The notes: generated from the letters alone by a model not told the origin. DNA of 64,000 bases from Verrucomicrobiales bacterium (GCA_021648365.1 JAKISY010000012.1:1-64000); one strand, 5' to 3'; shown: positions 34,781-46,800, counted from the stretch's first letter. Program-made: numbers and translations.

Positions 34781-36445
34781 ATGAACAACTCTCCTGAAAC
34801 AGACGCCCTCGTCATCGGCGCAGGTCCAACCGGCCTAGCCATGGCAACTGACCTACTGCGCCACGGATTAAACGTCCGCATCATTGACCTTGCTGACAAA
34901 GCTTCAACTCTCTCCAAAGCGACCACCATCATGCCTCGAACTCTCGAAGAGTTCCATCTGCGCGGGCTACACGAGCGCACCATCGGCTTAGGGAAAATCA
35001 TGCGCGGCTTCAGCGCTTTTTATCAAGGGCAGATCATATTTAAAGCCGACTACGACCGCATCAGCAGTGACTTCAACTATCTAGTCAACATCCCCCAATG
35101 TGATGTCGAACTGGTTCTACGTGAAGAACTCGAACGCTTGGGAGGCAGTATCGAATGGGGAGTCACTCTCACTGAGTTCAAAGACCACGATGATCGCGTC
35201 GAAGCCAAACTGACTCATGCCGACGGCAAAACGGAGGAACTCGAAGTTCCTTGGTTACTGGGTTGCGACGGCGCACACAGTGTCGTGCGCAAGGAACTCG
35301 GACTCAAGTTTCATGGCAAAGCTTACAAAGACACCTGGTTGCTCGCTGACCTCAACATCGATTGGAAGTTCACCGCTGAATCCAGCTACAGCTTCTTCTC
35401 GGAAGACGGCGTGCTCGCGATCTTCCCCATGCCCAACGGGCGCCACCGCATCTACATCCTACAGACCCTCAAGCACCAATTGGGTCGCGACCCGAGCTTC
35501 AACGACATCAAAGATGCGGTGGAGAGAATCGCCCCAGGTTTGTGCACGCTAAGCAAACCCGACTGGATGGCAGAGTTCAAATGCCACCACCGCAAGGTGA
35601 AAAACTACCGCAATAAAGATGGGCGTGTTTTCATCGGCGGTGACGCCGCCCACATCCACAGCCCAGAAACAGGTCTAGGTTTGAACACTGGCATGCAAGA
35701 TTCCTTCAACCTAGCTTGGAAGCTTGCTGCAGTCCACCATGGCAAGGCTCCTTTCAGTCTGCTAGACACTTACGACCAAGAGCGCAGCTATGTCGGCAAC
35801 CAAGTCGTCAAGCTCTCAGACGTCACCCACAAGATGACCGCCCAATTCAGCGCTATGGGCAGCATGATCCGCTCCAGGATGTGGCGTATTTTCAGTAACC
35901 ACATTCGCGTGCGTCATGAAAAATTTGAAGACGGCCTACAGCTCCGAGTCTTATACAAACCGAACCCCTTTGTTGAAAATCACGGCAAAGTGGATCCTTT
36001 CCGACTCAAGGAGCTACCCGAAATGATCGCCGGCGCGCGCTGCTTGGAAGCCAAATTACTTCCACCTGATGCGCAGACCGATCAAAAGCAATTTGTCCGC
36101 CTCTACGACCACCTTGATCCAGAATGCCATCAGTTAATGATCATGGCAGGTCCGGACAACTCGAAAGAAACCCTCGCATGCATCCGCGAGCTGATCGCGC
36201 TAACCGACCCTATTCGAGATCAAATCAAAGTGCTGATCATACTCGCTCGACAAAACATGGAAGGCTTCGAAGACATCCAAGCAACCGTTTTACTCGACCC
36301 TAGCCACCATTTCCATCACCACTACGGAGCAGAAACGGGAGCACTATTTGTGGTGCGCCCCGACTCCTATATTGGATTTTCCTCACGTCCGATTGAAACC
36401 AAAAAAGTCAGTAAGTATCTGAAGCGCCTATTCACTGACCTGTGA
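34781..36445 (+). CDS. FAD-dependent aromatic hydroxylase (PheA/TfdB type)
   Basis: A 554-residue class A flavin monooxygenase: ALVIGAGPTGLAMA (FAD Rossmann) at about 9-22, GCDGAHSVVRKELG near 162 and FIGGDAAHIHSPETGLGLNTGMQDSFNLAWKLA in parts near 285-315. The C-terminal ~170 residues fit the thioredoxin-like domain of phenol hydroxylases. It should hydroxylate an aromatic or polyketide-like ring using NAD(P)H and oxygen. The two NTF2-like genes upstream make a small tailoring unit plausible; no biosynthetic core enzyme is present. A terminator follows. Confidence 0.85.
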   Translation: MNNSPETDALVIGAGPTGLAMATDLLRHGLNVRIIDLADKASTLSKATTIMPRTLEEFHLRGLHERTIGLGKIMRGFSAFYQGQIIFKADYDRISSDFNYLVNIPQCDVELVLREELERLGGSIEWGVTLTEFKDHDDRVEAKLTHADGKTEELEVPWLLGCDGAHSVVRKELGLKFHGKAYKDTWLLADLNIDWKFTAESSYSFFSEDGVLAIFPMPNGRHRIYILQTLKHQLGRDPSFNDIKDAVERIAPGLCTLSKPDWMAEFKCHHRKVKNYRNKDGRVFIGGDAAHIHSPETGLGLNTGMQDSFNLAWKLAAVHHGKAPFSLLDTYDQERSYVGNQVVKLSDVTHKMTAQFSAMGSMIRSRMWRIFSNHIRVRHEKFEDGLQLRVLYKPNPFVENHGKVDPFRLKELPEMIAGARCLEAKLLPPDAQTDQKQFVRLYDHLDPECHQLMIMAGPDNSKETLACIRELIALTDPIRDQIKVLIILARQNMEGFEDIQATVLLDPSHHFHHHYGAETGALFVVRPDSYIGFSSRPIETKKVSKYLKRLFTDL

Positions 36446-36473
36446 ATTCACTCCATACCAACCCAAGCTTACC

Positions 36474-36497
36474 CCCCTCTTACCCGAGGGGTTCTTT
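36474..36497 (+). terminator. Rho-independent terminator after the hydroxylase
   Basis: CCCCTC-TTACCC-GAGGGG followed by TTCTTTGTT. It ends the NTF2-like/hydroxylase unit and separates it from the next gene, whose ATG lies 12 bases on. Confidence 0.7.
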
Positions 36498-36509
36498 GTT
36501 GCTACCGCT

Positions 36510-38006
36510 ATGAACCTTACTCTCTCACTCAAATCGCTTGCCACTTTCTTACTAAGTGCAAGCTACGCTTTTTTTCCAACACCTTCTCACGCCGAGGAAA
36601 ATCAAAGTAATACTCCATTCAAAGCTACTTCAGCCCTGTACTCCAGCCTAATAGAAGGCTCGAAAACAAATGAAGCGATGCTGACCCTGTTTTTAAACCA
36701 AATGCCAAAAGGGGGCGACCTGCACCACCATTACTCCGGCACGCTCTACGCCGAAACCTACCTCGACTGGGTTAAAGAAAAAAAATGGCTGATCGATCCC
36801 ACCACACTGCACATCATAAAAAAAGACGCAGATCAAAAAGACTCCTTATTAAGCGTCGATCAAGTCCGAGCTGACAACACCCTCTATCGCAAACTGTTAA
36901 GCTTGTGGTCAGATAAAGATTTCTGGAATCACAACCACCCTCAATCTCCTCCAGATAAACAATTTTTCTCAACTTTCTCGTATTTCTCACCAGTGATGGA
37001 TGAATACACTGAACGCGGCTTACAGCTGATCAAGCAAAGAGCCCTTGCAGAAAACGTCTCTTACATCGAAACGATGCTCACTGAGATGGGCGTTTACCAA
37101 CTCTTTTTAGAACAAAAAAAATACTTGAGTTACAACCAATCACTCCGCCAAGCCCAATCCCAAGACGAGATTCATACGATCCTGAGCCAAGTGAAAAAAC
37201 AGCTTCTCGCCACCCCCGCCTTCACCCTACGTATCGATCACTACATCTCAAATTTAGAGAAATATCACCAAAGCATTGATAGTGAGGACTTCACCATGAG
37301 ATACCAATCTTATGCCCTACGAGTGATCGATCCGATGCCTGTTTTCAAAGATTTACTCGCAGCCTTCATCGCCGCGAACCAATCTGAACTGGTCGTGGGA
37401 GTGAACATCCTTGGCCCAGAGAATAATCTGACCGCTTTGAAAGACTACAGTTTGCACATGCAGATGTTCAATTACCTCTCTGGCGAATATCCAAAGGTGA
37501 AAAAATCCATCCATGCTGGCGAACTGACCATTGGCATGGTGCGTCCCAAAAGCCTTAAATTTCACATCCGAGAAGCAAGAAAGATCGCGGGAGCAGATAG
37601 AATCGGCCATGGCATCGATCTGATGTATGAAAAAGACTCCCCCGAGCTATTGCAAGACCTCAAAGAAAATGCTGCCATCGAAATCAACCTCAGCAGCAAC
37701 CAATTCATCCTAGGCGTGAAAGGCCTGCGTCACCCCTACCTGATATACTCTGACTATGGAGTGCCTATCGTAATCTCCAGTGACGACTCTGGAGTCTCCC
37801 GTAACAACCTCTCTCATGAATACGTGTTGTTAGCTACTCGCTACCAACCCAGCTATTCACAAATCAAAAAATATGTATATAACAGCATCACCTATTCCTT
37901 TTTAGACGAAAAAAACAAAGCTCGCTTAACTACCCAACTCGACACTCGTTTCCGTGCTTTTGAACAAAAAATGGCAAAGCTACAGACTTTGAAATTAGCT
38001 CCGTGA
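36510..38006 (+). CDS. Exported adenosine deaminase-like enzyme
   Basis: A 498-residue protein with a signal peptide (MNLTLSLKSLATFLLSASYA, cleavage near SHAEE). The deaminase metal site is visible: PKGGDLHHHYSG at about 68, SIHAGEL near 334, DRIGHGIDLM near 365, and ISSDDSGVSR near 425 with the double Asp. It resembles growth-factor-type (ADGF/CECR1-like) deaminases more than the cytosolic enzyme. It probably deaminates adenosine or a related nucleoside outside the cytoplasm. It is convergent with the histidine kinase gene, 18 bases away. Confidence 0.85.
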   Translation: MNLTLSLKSLATFLLSASYAFFPTPSHAEENQSNTPFKATSALYSSLIEGSKTNEAMLTLFLNQMPKGGDLHHHYSGTLYAETYLDWVKEKKWLIDPTTLHIIKKDADQKDSLLSVDQVRADNTLYRKLLSLWSDKDFWNHNHPQSPPDKQFFSTFSYFSPVMDEYTERGLQLIKQRALAENVSYIETMLTEMGVYQLFLEQKKYLSYNQSLRQAQSQDEIHTILSQVKKQLLATPAFTLRIDHYISNLEKYHQSIDSEDFTMRYQSYALRVIDPMPVFKDLLAAFIAANQSELVVGVNILGPENNLTALKDYSLHMQMFNYLSGEYPKVKKSIHAGELTIGMVRPKSLKFHIREARKIAGADRIGHGIDLMYEKDSPELLQDLKENAAIEINLSSNQFILGVKGLRHPYLIYSDYGVPIVISSDDSGVSRNNLSHEYVLLATRYQPSYSQIKKYVYNSITYSFLDEKNKARLTTQLDTRFRAFEQKMAKLQTLKLAP

Positions 38007-38024
38007 TTTATCGAGTTCAAGAAG

Positions 38025-41000
38025 TTATAAACGCTCAGCCAAGGCCGCTAACTGATCCGAGTCGAACTTAGCGATCAGCTCTTTTACTTCCACGATCTCT
38101 GCACTGTCGCCAGGGTAAACCTTGATCGCGTTTTTCAACGAGAAAAAATCGCCACTGTCACAAGCCTCACGAATCACTGCTGCAAGGCTCTGCCGTTGTT
38201 CGCCGCTCAGAACTTCCACCTCAGCACCATCTTCGGCAGCCGCTTCGTCTTGTTGCGCTGAGGGAATGATGCTATCCAGCGATGCTATCACAATCCGTAG
38301 CTGAGCAGCAAAACCCGACACCGCCGTATCAACCTCAGCCTGATCCAGCGTGGCGCCCTCCTCAGCTTTTTTTGCTAAAGCCTCCACTTCCCTAGCTCCT
38401 TCATACAAATCCATCGCCCCAATGTTACCAACCACCCCTTTGATTGAATGAGCCTCTCGGTGCGCCGTCTCATAGTCTTCTTTTTCAAAAAGATCGGTCA
38501 ATTGTTGATCCGCATCGCGGTAACTCTCGGCAAAACTTTCGGCGATGCGAATGAACAGATCTTCGCTACCACCCAACCTCGCCAAAGCAGTTTTGATATC
38601 AAAACCAGGCAGACTATCGGGCAACCCCTCATCCGCCTTAACGTCTTGACTCTGGATTTCATCTTCTACCTCTGGCGAGGAAGCTGTTTCCACCTTTTTC
38701 TCTACAGCACCTTCCGAACCCACATCCACCCACTTTAAAAGAGTTTCAAATAACTTACTAGGATCAATCGGCTTGCTCACATAGTCATTCATCCCAGATT
38801 CGATGCATTTTTCGCGATCCCCTGCCATCGCATTGGCAGTCATAGCTATGATCGGCAGATCCTGATATTCAGGAATCTTGCGAATCACTTCACTAGCCTT
38901 ATAGCCATCCATCACCGGCATCTGCATATCCATCAGCACCGCATCGTAGCATTTCCCCTTCACCGCCTCGACTGCCTCTTCCCCATTATTGGCGATCTCC
39001 ACCTTAACCTTTGCTTCAGCAAGAATCTGCGTCGCTACCTGCTGATTGATCTCATTATCCTCTGCTAATAAAATCAAAGCTCCATGCAAAGGACTCAGAT
39101 CGACTTCCTCATGCTTGGCAACCACTTTGCGTTTACGCCCCCCCTCGATTTTCCCCTGCACAGCGTCCAAGATAGAATTGAACATCACCGACGGATTCAC
39201 CGGTTTAGTAAGGAAATTACTGAGTTCCACCCCCTTCGCTTCATTGGCTACTTGCTCTCGACCATAAGCCGTAACCATGATCATCGTAGGGATCTTGGAT
39301 ATCTTATCATCTGCACGGATCGCCTTCGCAGTTTGCACCCCATTCATGCCTCCCATCTTCCAGTCTAGCACCACCAGTTCGTAAGGCCTCCCATCAGCGC
39401 TGGCCTGCTCTATCTGTTCCAACGCATCTTCCCCCGAGGGAGCTAGATCCACATCCATGCCGAAAGATGTGATCATCTCCTTGAGAATTTCACGCGAAGT
39501 CGCACTATCATCCACCACCAAAACTGGCACGTCTTGCAGCATCTGTTCATGCCCAAAGTTACGCTTACGCCCATCTTCTTGGACTCCAAAAACTGCGGTG
39601 AAGTAGAAGACACTGCCTACACCAGGCTCACTGTCCACCCCGATCTCGCCCCCCATTTTTTCCACCAAACCTTTACAGATCGCTAAGCCCAATCCCGTGC
39701 CACCGTATTTCCTTGTAGTAGAAGCGTCCGCCTGCTCAAAAGATTGGAATAAACGCCCACGCGCTTCTTCACTCAAACCAATGCCCGAGTCTTGCAATAA
39801 AAACTTCAGAGTCACCTTCTCCCCATCATTCTCGACCAAGTGTGTTTTCACTACTATTTCTCCCTCTTCAGTGAACTTCACCGCGTTATTGGCAAGGTTG
39901 ACTAAAATCTGCCCCAACCTCAGAGGATCTCCGACCAAATCATGCGGTATAGCTGGATCAAAATGGGTCAACAACTCCAAGCCCTTTTCCTCTGCTTTCA
40001 AGCCCACCAAATTGCTCACATTCTCCAATACATCCTCAAGGTTGAAGTCCGTCGCCTCGACCTCAAGCTTGCCAGCTTCGATTTTAGAAAAGTCGAGAAT
40101 GTCGTTAATGATCCCCAATAGAGACTCTGCCGAGCTATGCACTTTAGTGACAAAATCCCTCTGTCTATCATCCAACTCGGTTTTCAAAGTTAAGTAAGAC
40201 ATGCCAATGATGGCATTCATCGGAGTCCTGATCTCATGACTCATGTTAGCTAAAAACTCACTCTTAGCCGAATTGGCATCATCCGCCTTTTCTTTAGCTT
40301 CTGCAAGATCCTTTTCAGCTTTCTCGCGCATATCAGACATATGATTGATCGAATCGACCAGCTCATCATTCTCCCCGCGAGCCTGCAACCTTTGACTGAA
40401 ATCCCCCTGAGCGATAGCGATACACACATTGGTGATTTCACGATAGGATGCCACCAAGCGATTGAAACTCTTTCCCAAGTGCCCCGTTTCGTCGCCAGAG
40501 TTCTCATCTATATCGAAATCCCCTTTGATATCCCCTTCGGATAAACGGTTGGACGCATACACCGCCTTACGAATACGAGATGACGTTTGATAGGCAATCC
40601 ACCACGAAAGTCCCGTGACGACCAATAGAGTCCCCGCCACAAACAGCAAAATCATCTTAGTTTGAAAGCGCAAAGCACCCAAAATATTATCCTCGGATTC
40701 TCGCGTGATCACCAACCACTCCCCAGTAGGTATCAGTGCAGATGCAAAATAGCTCTGCTGTCCATTGATAGGATCCTTCCCAGAAATCAGCCGTTGCTCC
40801 TTCCTGTTTTCATAAAACTCCAACAACAAATCTCGATACGGTGTCTCCGTAAGAGCTTTGGTTCGCAAAGCAACCTTGCCTGATACCCCTTGCTTAAACA
40901 TCTCCGTCGTGGACGCAACAAATTTTCCAGAACGGCTCAGCAAGAACACATCCACATTTTCCTGCTCTTTGATCGTTTGCAGGAAAGTGGAAATGTCGCT

Positions 41001-41666
41001 CAAAGCACGATCCACCCCAGCGATTCCCTTGAACTCCCCATCGATCACAATCGGATAAGTTTGCTCGACGATCATCTTCCCCTCATACACATAAGGCTCT
41101 GTGACCATAGGCGTCGCTTTGCCATTTTTTTCAAACAGCTTCTTGCATCCGTTATAGTATAAACTGGCCTCCATTTTGACCAAGGGCTCCAATTTCAACT
41201 TGTCATTATCACCATGCTCGCGGAACCAATAGGGAATGAACCTGCCCTTCTCGCCAAAAGCTGCCCCGATCTGTTTAGCTTTAGCAGTGGCATCATAATC
41301 GGCATCCTTCCCATCCGCGCTAGGCTCATATCCAAAATAGGCTCCCGTCAATTCCGGTGAATTCTCCAGCACCACACGAGCGTAATTACTCGACTCCTCA
41401 CGCTCACCGAACATGCCACTCACTTGTGACCAAGCCATCACTTGCGCCGTCAGCACCGCGCGTGTATTACCTCTCTCGATCTCAGCCGCCACTTCACTAG
41501 TCAGCTTCTTCAACGACACCTCACTGTGATGACGCACCGAGCGAAACATCGTCCATGTAGTAAATAATACGATCGCCGTCAGGATCGCACCCGCTGGGAT
41601 CACTCCAAACAAAAGCATTCTACCGCTCAAGGAATTGAACAGTTTAAAGGATATTTTTTTACTCAT
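38025..41666 (-). CDS. Hybrid sensor histidine kinase with Cache sensor, two receivers and HPt
   Basis: A 1213-residue membrane kinase. A first TM helix at ~17-42 and a second at ~338-360 bracket a periplasmic dCache-like sensor. HAMP follows, then HisKA with [16 protein letters not shown] (phospho-His about 477), an ATPase with NLANNAVKF and [10 protein letters not shown], receiver 1 (Asp ~768 in [10 protein letters not shown]), receiver 2 (Asp ~913 in [12 protein letters not shown]) and an HPt domain with [12 protein letters not shown] (His ~1073). All relay parts sit in one chain. The ATG at 41666 is preferred. It follows the receiver-cyclase by 46 bases and is probably co-transcribed. Confidence 0.92.
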   Translation of the reverse strand: MSKKISFKLFNSLSGRMLLFGVIPAGAILTAIVLFTTWTMFRSVRHHSEVSLKKLTSEVAAEIERGNTRAVLTAQVMAWSQVSGMFGEREESSNYARVVLENSPELTGAYFGYEPSADGKDADYDATAKAKQIGAAFGEKGRFIPYWFREHGDNDKLKLEPLVKMEASLYYNGCKKLFEKNGKATPMVTEPYVYEGKMIVEQTYPIVIDGEFKGIAGVDRALSDISTFLQTIKEQENVDVFLLSRSGKFVASTTEMFKQGVSGKVALRTKALTETPYRDLLLEFYENRKEQRLISGKDPINGQQSYFASALIPTGEWLVITRESEDNILGALRFQTKMILLFVAGTLLVVTGLSWWIAYQTSSRIRKAVYASNRLSEGDIKGDFDIDENSGDETGHLGKSFNRLVASYREITNVCIAIAQGDFSQRLQARGENDELVDSINHMSDMREKAEKDLAEAKEKADDANSAKSEFLANMSHEIRTPMNAIIGMSYLTLKTELDDRQRDFVTKVHSSAESLLGIINDILDFSKIEAGKLEVEATDFNLEDVLENVSNLVGLKAEEKGLELLTHFDPAIPHDLVGDPLRLGQILVNLANNAVKFTEEGEIVVKTHLVENDGEKVTLKFLLQDSGIGLSEEARGRLFQSFEQADASTTRKYGGTGLGLAICKGLVEKMGGEIGVDSEPGVGSVFYFTAVFGVQEDGRKRNFGHEQMLQDVPVLVVDDSATSREILKEMITSFGMDVDLAPSGEDALEQIEQASADGRPYELVVLDWKMGGMNGVQTAKAIRADDKISKIPTMIMVTAYGREQVANEAKGVELSNFLTKPVNPSVMFNSILDAVQGKIEGGRKRKVVAKHEEVDLSPLHGALILLAEDNEINQQVATQILAEAKVKVEIANNGEEAVEAVKGKCYDAVLMDMQMPVMDGYKASEVIRKIPEYQDLPIIAMTANAMAGDREKCIESGMNDYVSKPIDPSKLFETLLKWVDVGSEGAVEKKVETASSPEVEDEIQSQDVKADEGLPDSLPGFDIKTALARLGGSEDLFIRIAESFAESYRDADQQLTDLFEKEDYETAHREAHSIKGVVGNIGAMDLYEGAREVEALAKKAEEGATLDQAEVDTAVSGFAAQLRIVIASLDSIIPSAQQDEAAAEDGAEVEVLSGEQRQSLAAVIREACDSGDFFSLKNAIKVYPGDSAEIVEVKELIAKFDSDQLAALAERL

Positions 41667-41712
41667 AATTTCGCCACACGATAACACGTAACCTGATCAA
41701 TTTCCTGAACGC

Positions 41713-42909
41713 TCAATGCAAAAGGCAAATGGCTGCTCGCAAGCGCTCCAGGATATCATGCCGATCTTCCTCGCTGATCGCTGACGGATCTAGCGAAATT
41801 GAAAACCCACTGCGCGATTCAGCAATCTTCGAACCTTCTGTCATAACCGATTGCGGCCCCACCACTTGATACACTGGCACCGGTTGCGCAAAGCCCTTCG
41901 CATCAATTGGCTCCTTCGCTGCACACGCTATCTTATCTCGCACTAACAAATGAGTTTCCTCCGAGATCATAATACAGCCAGGCGCAGCATTGCTCTCCAG
42001 ACGACTCGCCAAATTCACTTGATTACCCACAATCGTGTAGTCCATTCGAGCTTCGCTACCAAAATTCCCCACCGTGCAGTAACCTGTCGTGATGCCCATT
42101 CTCACATGAAAGTCATTGACGATCCCCTCTCGCACCCAGTCAGCTTTCAACTCATCCACTGCCATCTGCATATCCAAAGCCATCTCCACACAAGACAACG
42201 CGTCCTGTTGAATACCGCGACTCTCAGGATCACCAAAAAATACCAACACCGCATCTCCGATGAACTTATCCACCGTGCCAGAATGCTCCAACGCAATTCG
42301 CGCCATCCTATCAAGGTAACTATTCAATAACAAAGTAAGATCTTCTGGCTCCAGTGTATCCGTCATCGTCGTGAATCCAACAATATCCGAAAAGAAAACA
42401 CTCAACTGCTTGCGACTAGCACCGATTCTAGCATCCTGATTCCCCTCAAAAATAGACTTCTTGATCTGCGGAGAAACATACCGAGATAGCTTTTCCGAAA
42501 AGTCTTCCATTTTATTTCGAGCCTCCTTCAACGCTAATTGAGTCTTCACTCGAGCCCTCACGATAGCTGGGCTGAGAGGCTTGATGATAAAATCAACCGC
42601 CCCCAACTCAAAACCCTTAGTTTCGTCATTCACATCATTCATCGCCGTAACAAAAATGACAGGAATCTCACTAGTTTTCTCGTTAGCCTTCAAGCGACGG
42701 CACACCTCATAACCATCCATTTCAGGCATCAATACATCGAGCAGAATAATATCTGGAGGGCTCTCTTTCTCAGCGATTTCCAACGCTTTTTCACCATTCA
42801 AAGCCACTAAGATTTGGTAGTCAGCTTGTAGAAGCTCAGCAAGCACATCAATATTCTCAGGTTTGTCGTCAACGAGCAAAATGCGCGGTTTTTCGATGGA
42901 TTCACTCAT
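41713..42909 (-). CDS. Receiver domain fused to a class III adenylate/guanylate cyclase
   Basis: A 398-residue soluble protein. Residues ~8-125 form a receiver with LLVDDKPEN, IILLDVLMPEMDGYE and the Lys of FIIKPLSP. A helical linker leads to a class III cyclase: SVFFSDIVGFTTMTD and DKFIGDAVLVFFG carry the two metal-binding Asp, and YTIVGNQVNLASRLE follows. Substrate-specifying residues (Lys/Asp pair) were not assigned with certainty, so cAMP versus cGMP is open. It directly precedes the hybrid kinase, the likely phosphate source. Confidence 0.9.
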   Translation of the reverse strand: MSESIEKPRILLVDDKPENIDVLAELLQADYQILVALNGEKALEIAEKESPPDIILLDVLMPEMDGYEVCRRLKANEKTSEIPVIFVTAMNDVNDETKGFELGAVDFIIKPLSPAIVRARVKTQLALKEARNKMEDFSEKLSRYVSPQIKKSIFEGNQDARIGASRKQLSVFFSDIVGFTTMTDTLEPEDLTLLLNSYLDRMARIALEHSGTVDKFIGDAVLVFFGDPESRGIQQDALSCVEMALDMQMAVDELKADWVREGIVNDFHVRMGITTGYCTVGNFGSEARMDYTIVGNQVNLASRLESNAAPGCIMISEETHLLVRDKIACAAKEPIDAKGFAQPVPVYQVVGPQSVMTEGSKIAESRSGFSISLDPSAISEEDRHDILERLRAAICLLH

Positions 42910-43029
42910 ACAAATTTATTTTCAATTCACAGACCTCTTCACTTTTCTACAGAAACTCCTAGGGTCAAATGCTAGTTTAACCGTGATTTCTTAGTTGTCC
43001 TAGCTTCATTCTCTACGATAATCCAAATT

Positions 43030-43812
43030 GTGTCCACACTTTCCAGCATCAGTATCCAACTCATCCGTGACCTGCTAAAGCAACTCGAAGCACCTTCTGC
43101 TCTAGACCAAGAAGAAGTCGTGCATCAAGCCCGAGTGCTGACCAAACGTTTGCGTGCTGCTTGGCATCTAGCCCAGCCCATTTGCCAAAAAAAACAAGCA
43201 CAGCAAGCACGTTGTGAACTACGTTCGCTATCTGCGCTGCTAGCTCCCTCACGCGATCGCTCCGTGCAAACCGCTTTGGCAACCAACTTGCTCCAGCTTC
43301 ATCCCGACCGCTCTGCAACTTCACCAAATCTCTCATCACTTTTCCCCGAGACCACCAACCCTTCGCCCCTCTCCCTTGCCTGCATCACAGGTCCTCTAGT
43401 ATCACAAATCGCAGCCTGGGAAAACGTCCATTTCGGTAAACAAGAACGTAAAGTTCTGCGCTACCGTTGCAGGCTCAGCTTGAAAACGGCTAAAGACCTC
43501 ACTCGCCAGTCCCTCAAGATCGATGATGCAGAACAATGGCACTCTTGGCGCAAAGCGATCAAACGACTTCGTTACCAACGTGAATTTCTCGCCTTGATCT
43601 ATCCGCGAGAACTTGGCACCTACGACTTACGTTTACGCAGACTCGGCACACGGCTCGGAGATCACAACGATCTCGCGATATTTTCAGCGCAGCTGCATTC
43701 CGCAGCGCTCAAAACGCCTGACTTGAATCGACTCAAAAAACCGATTGCCATCGAGGAACGTAAAATCAAAAGTAACTGCCGTCGCTTGGGACGAAGGTTA
43801 TTTGGCAAGTGA
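43030..43812 (+). CDS. CHAD domain protein
   Basis: A 260-residue, strongly basic helical protein. VHQARVLTKRLRAAWHLA near residue 31 and WHSWRKAIKRLRYQREFL near 175, with RLGTRLGDHNDLAIF, are the conserved-histidine CHAD blocks. CHAD proteins bind inorganic polyphosphate and are often placed on polyphosphate granules. The start is GTG; no better ATG lies upstream. It stands alone between divergent signalling genes and the haem protein. Confidence 0.85.
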   Translation: MSTLSSISIQLIRDLLKQLEAPSALDQEEVVHQARVLTKRLRAAWHLAQPICQKKQAQQARCELRSLSALLAPSRDRSVQTALATNLLQLHPDRSATSPNLSSLFPETTNPSPLSLACITGPLVSQIAAWENVHFGKQERKVLRYRCRLSLKTAKDLTRQSLKIDDAEQWHSWRKAIKRLRYQREFLALIYPRELGTYDLRLRRLGTRLGDHNDLAIFSAQLHSAALKTPDLNRLKKPIAIEERKIKSNCRRLGRRLFGK

Positions 43813-43881
43813 AGCAATCACGCGATAGCGCCACCCTCTCTATTTGACGGAGTCGCGCACCTCATCCATCTTTGCCGCCAC

Positions 43882-46800
43882 ATGAAAATGCGCTTTTTTA
43901 TCACCACCCTCACCTTAGCAGCGAGTCTAGCTATCAGCCTGTCCACCGCTACCGCAGTTCCCGCTGAAACTGAGGCTGCTGCAAAAACAAAAAAGACTCC
44001 TAAAAACAAAAGTAAAGCAGAGATCGAAAACGAAGCCAAGCTGCGCATTGCCAATTTCGAGATCCCCGAAGGTTTTGTTACCAAACTGTTCGCCGATGAA
44101 TCTCAAACGCAGAATTGTTCCGCCATTTGCTTCGACAGCAAAGGACGCCTCTACATCGCCGAACTGCCGCGCTGGAAACAGGGCGTCGAAGACATCCGCG
44201 ACAACTTGCACATGCTGTTCGAAGACAATGCCATCCAGAGCAGCGCGGATCGCTTGGCAATGTATAAAAACCACGCAAGCAACCGACCGCTTTCCCACTA
44301 CAATACCGTCGGCGAACGCATCGTCGTGGTTGAAGACAGCGATCACGATGGACGCGCAGACAAACATTGGATTTTTGCCGATGGATTCAAAAATGCGCTT
44401 GACGGTCCTGGCATCGGTTTACTCGATCTCGGCAAAGGCAAGATGCTCTACACCAACATCCCTCACCTGTGGTTGTTAGAAGATAAAAACGGTGACGGCA
44501 AAGCAGATCGACGAACTTCACTACAAGACGGTTTTGGCATCCGCATGAGTTATTCCGGTCACGATCTGCACGGACTAGTGCGCGGACCCGATGGTCGCAT
44601 CTATTTTTCTCTCGGTGATCGCGGTTACTCCTTCACCACCAAAGAAGGACGCACCTACCACGAGCCCGCCCGCGGCGCGGTGTTCCGTTGCGATCCCGAC
44701 GGATCAAATCTCGAAGAATACTACCGTGGCCTGCGCAATCCCCAGGAGTTAGCCTTTGACCAATTTGGCAATTTATTCACCTGCGACAACAACGGCGATC
44801 AATGGGACAAAGGACGCTTAGTTTATATCCTCGAAGGAGGAGACTCTGGCTGGACCGCCGGCCACCAGAGCATCCTGAATTTTCATCAGCAACTCAAACT
44901 GCGCACTCAAAGCTACGCCCACCCCGAGCGCAAAAGCATCCCCATGACCCCATGGTTGACCGAAGCCCTGTGGGAAACTCAACACCAAGGTCAACCCGCT
45001 TGGATTCTACCACCCATCGATACCATCTCTTGGGGACCCTCTGGATTTGTTTTCAACTACGGCGGCACCGCCTTCCCCGAGCGCTACAAAAACCACTTTT
45101 TCGTCTGCAACTTTGGCGGCTCGCGCGCCGACATCGAAACTTTCGGCGTCGAAACCCAGGGAGCAGGTTTCAAGTCCACCGATCACCACATTTTCATGAA
45201 AGCCATGGGTCTGACAGACCTCGAATTCGGCCCCGATGGCAAAATGTACATGAGCTGTTTCAATAACAACGGTTGGAGCAAACAGGACGTTGGGAATGTT
45301 TACACGCTCGCAGATGAAAAACTCCTCAAAAGCCAAATAGTCCTCGCAACCCAAAAACTCCTACTCACCCCATTCGAAGACCGCAGCAACGCCGAACTCG
45401 ACCAACTACTCGCCCATCCCGATATGAGAGTGCGCCAAAAAGCACAATTTGCTTTAGTCGAAAAAAATCTCCCAGCCACCACCGAAATACTCAAAAATGC
45501 CGCAGTCAAAAAAGACAACCCACTGCTCAAGCGCCTGCATGGCATTTGGGGGCTTGGCCAACTCAGCCGTCAGCATAGCGACTTACTAACAACACATATC
45601 ACCTTACTCAAAGATGAACAAGTAGCCGTGCGCACCCAGGCAGCCAAAGTTCTCGCCGATTCTCGCACGCTCGAAGCGGGCGTTGCCTTGCTCGCCGCCC
45701 TCGATGATGAGTCCGCACAAGTTCAAGCGCAGGCCGCCATCGGCGTTGGCAAATGCCGCAATGCCCAAGCTCTAGACAAACTGTTTGAAACCCTAACCAA
45801 AAATAACAACCAAGACGTCTTCCTCCGCCACGCTTGCGTCATGGGACTTTGGTATTTGAATCAGAAAGAAAAAATGCTCAAGCAAATGGATAATGAATCA
45901 CCAGCCCTGCGTCTCGGCCTACTGCTGACCCTGCGACGCCTGAAAGATCCTCGAGTAGAATACTTCCTTAGCGATCCTGATCCCAAGATTGTTGCTGCCG
46001 CCATCCGTGCGATCAATGATGAAAACCTAGAGCACGCCCTGCCCGCCCTCGCCAAACATCTGGAAAAATACATCACTCTAGAGGACGACACCGCCCTCCC
46101 CAAAGGTCACCGCGATTTCATCCAACAAACCCGCTTGATCAACGCCAACTTCCGTCTTGGAAAAAATGAAAACGCCAAACGCCTACTGGACTACGCCGCC
46201 AATGCCCAGCTACCAGAGTTTGTCCGCCTCGAAGCCCTCAACGCACTGGCAGAATGGCCACAACCCAACGTCATCGACTCCACCCTTGGCGTTTACCGCC
46301 CCTTGGATGTCAAAACTCGCGACGATATCACTAAAACCGTCCAAGCCGGTTTACCCGCTGTGCTGAAAAATGCCCACAACAGCTTGCTCGCTACAGCCAC
46401 ACGCCTCGCTGGTCAGTATCAATTTAGCATCCCTGGTCCACTGCTGATACAGCAACTGGAAAACCAACAAGCAGATCCCGAATTGCGCATCGTCTGCTTA
46501 CAGCAACTCACCCGAAGCAATGCACCAGAATTAACTGCCCTGCTCCCCACCTTGCTCAACGACAAAAAAACAAGCGTGCGCAAAGAAGCTCTCGTATCTC
46601 TTTTGAAAACAGATCCCGCACGAGGCACACAAGAAGTTCTGAAATTCGCTCAATCAAAAAACCTGCGTGATCGACAAAATTCCTACTCACTGATGGCATC
46701 CACCGAATCTCCAGAAGTCACCCAATGGCTCAGCCTTCGTCTCACCACCCTGATCGCTGGCAAAGAACCCGCCGCCACCCAACTCGACTTGATCGAAGCT

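Noticed and set aside
36481..36497. The hairpin before 36510 as part of the deaminase gene's leader
   Set aside because: Its GC stem with a following T-rich run fits a terminator of the upstream unit better.
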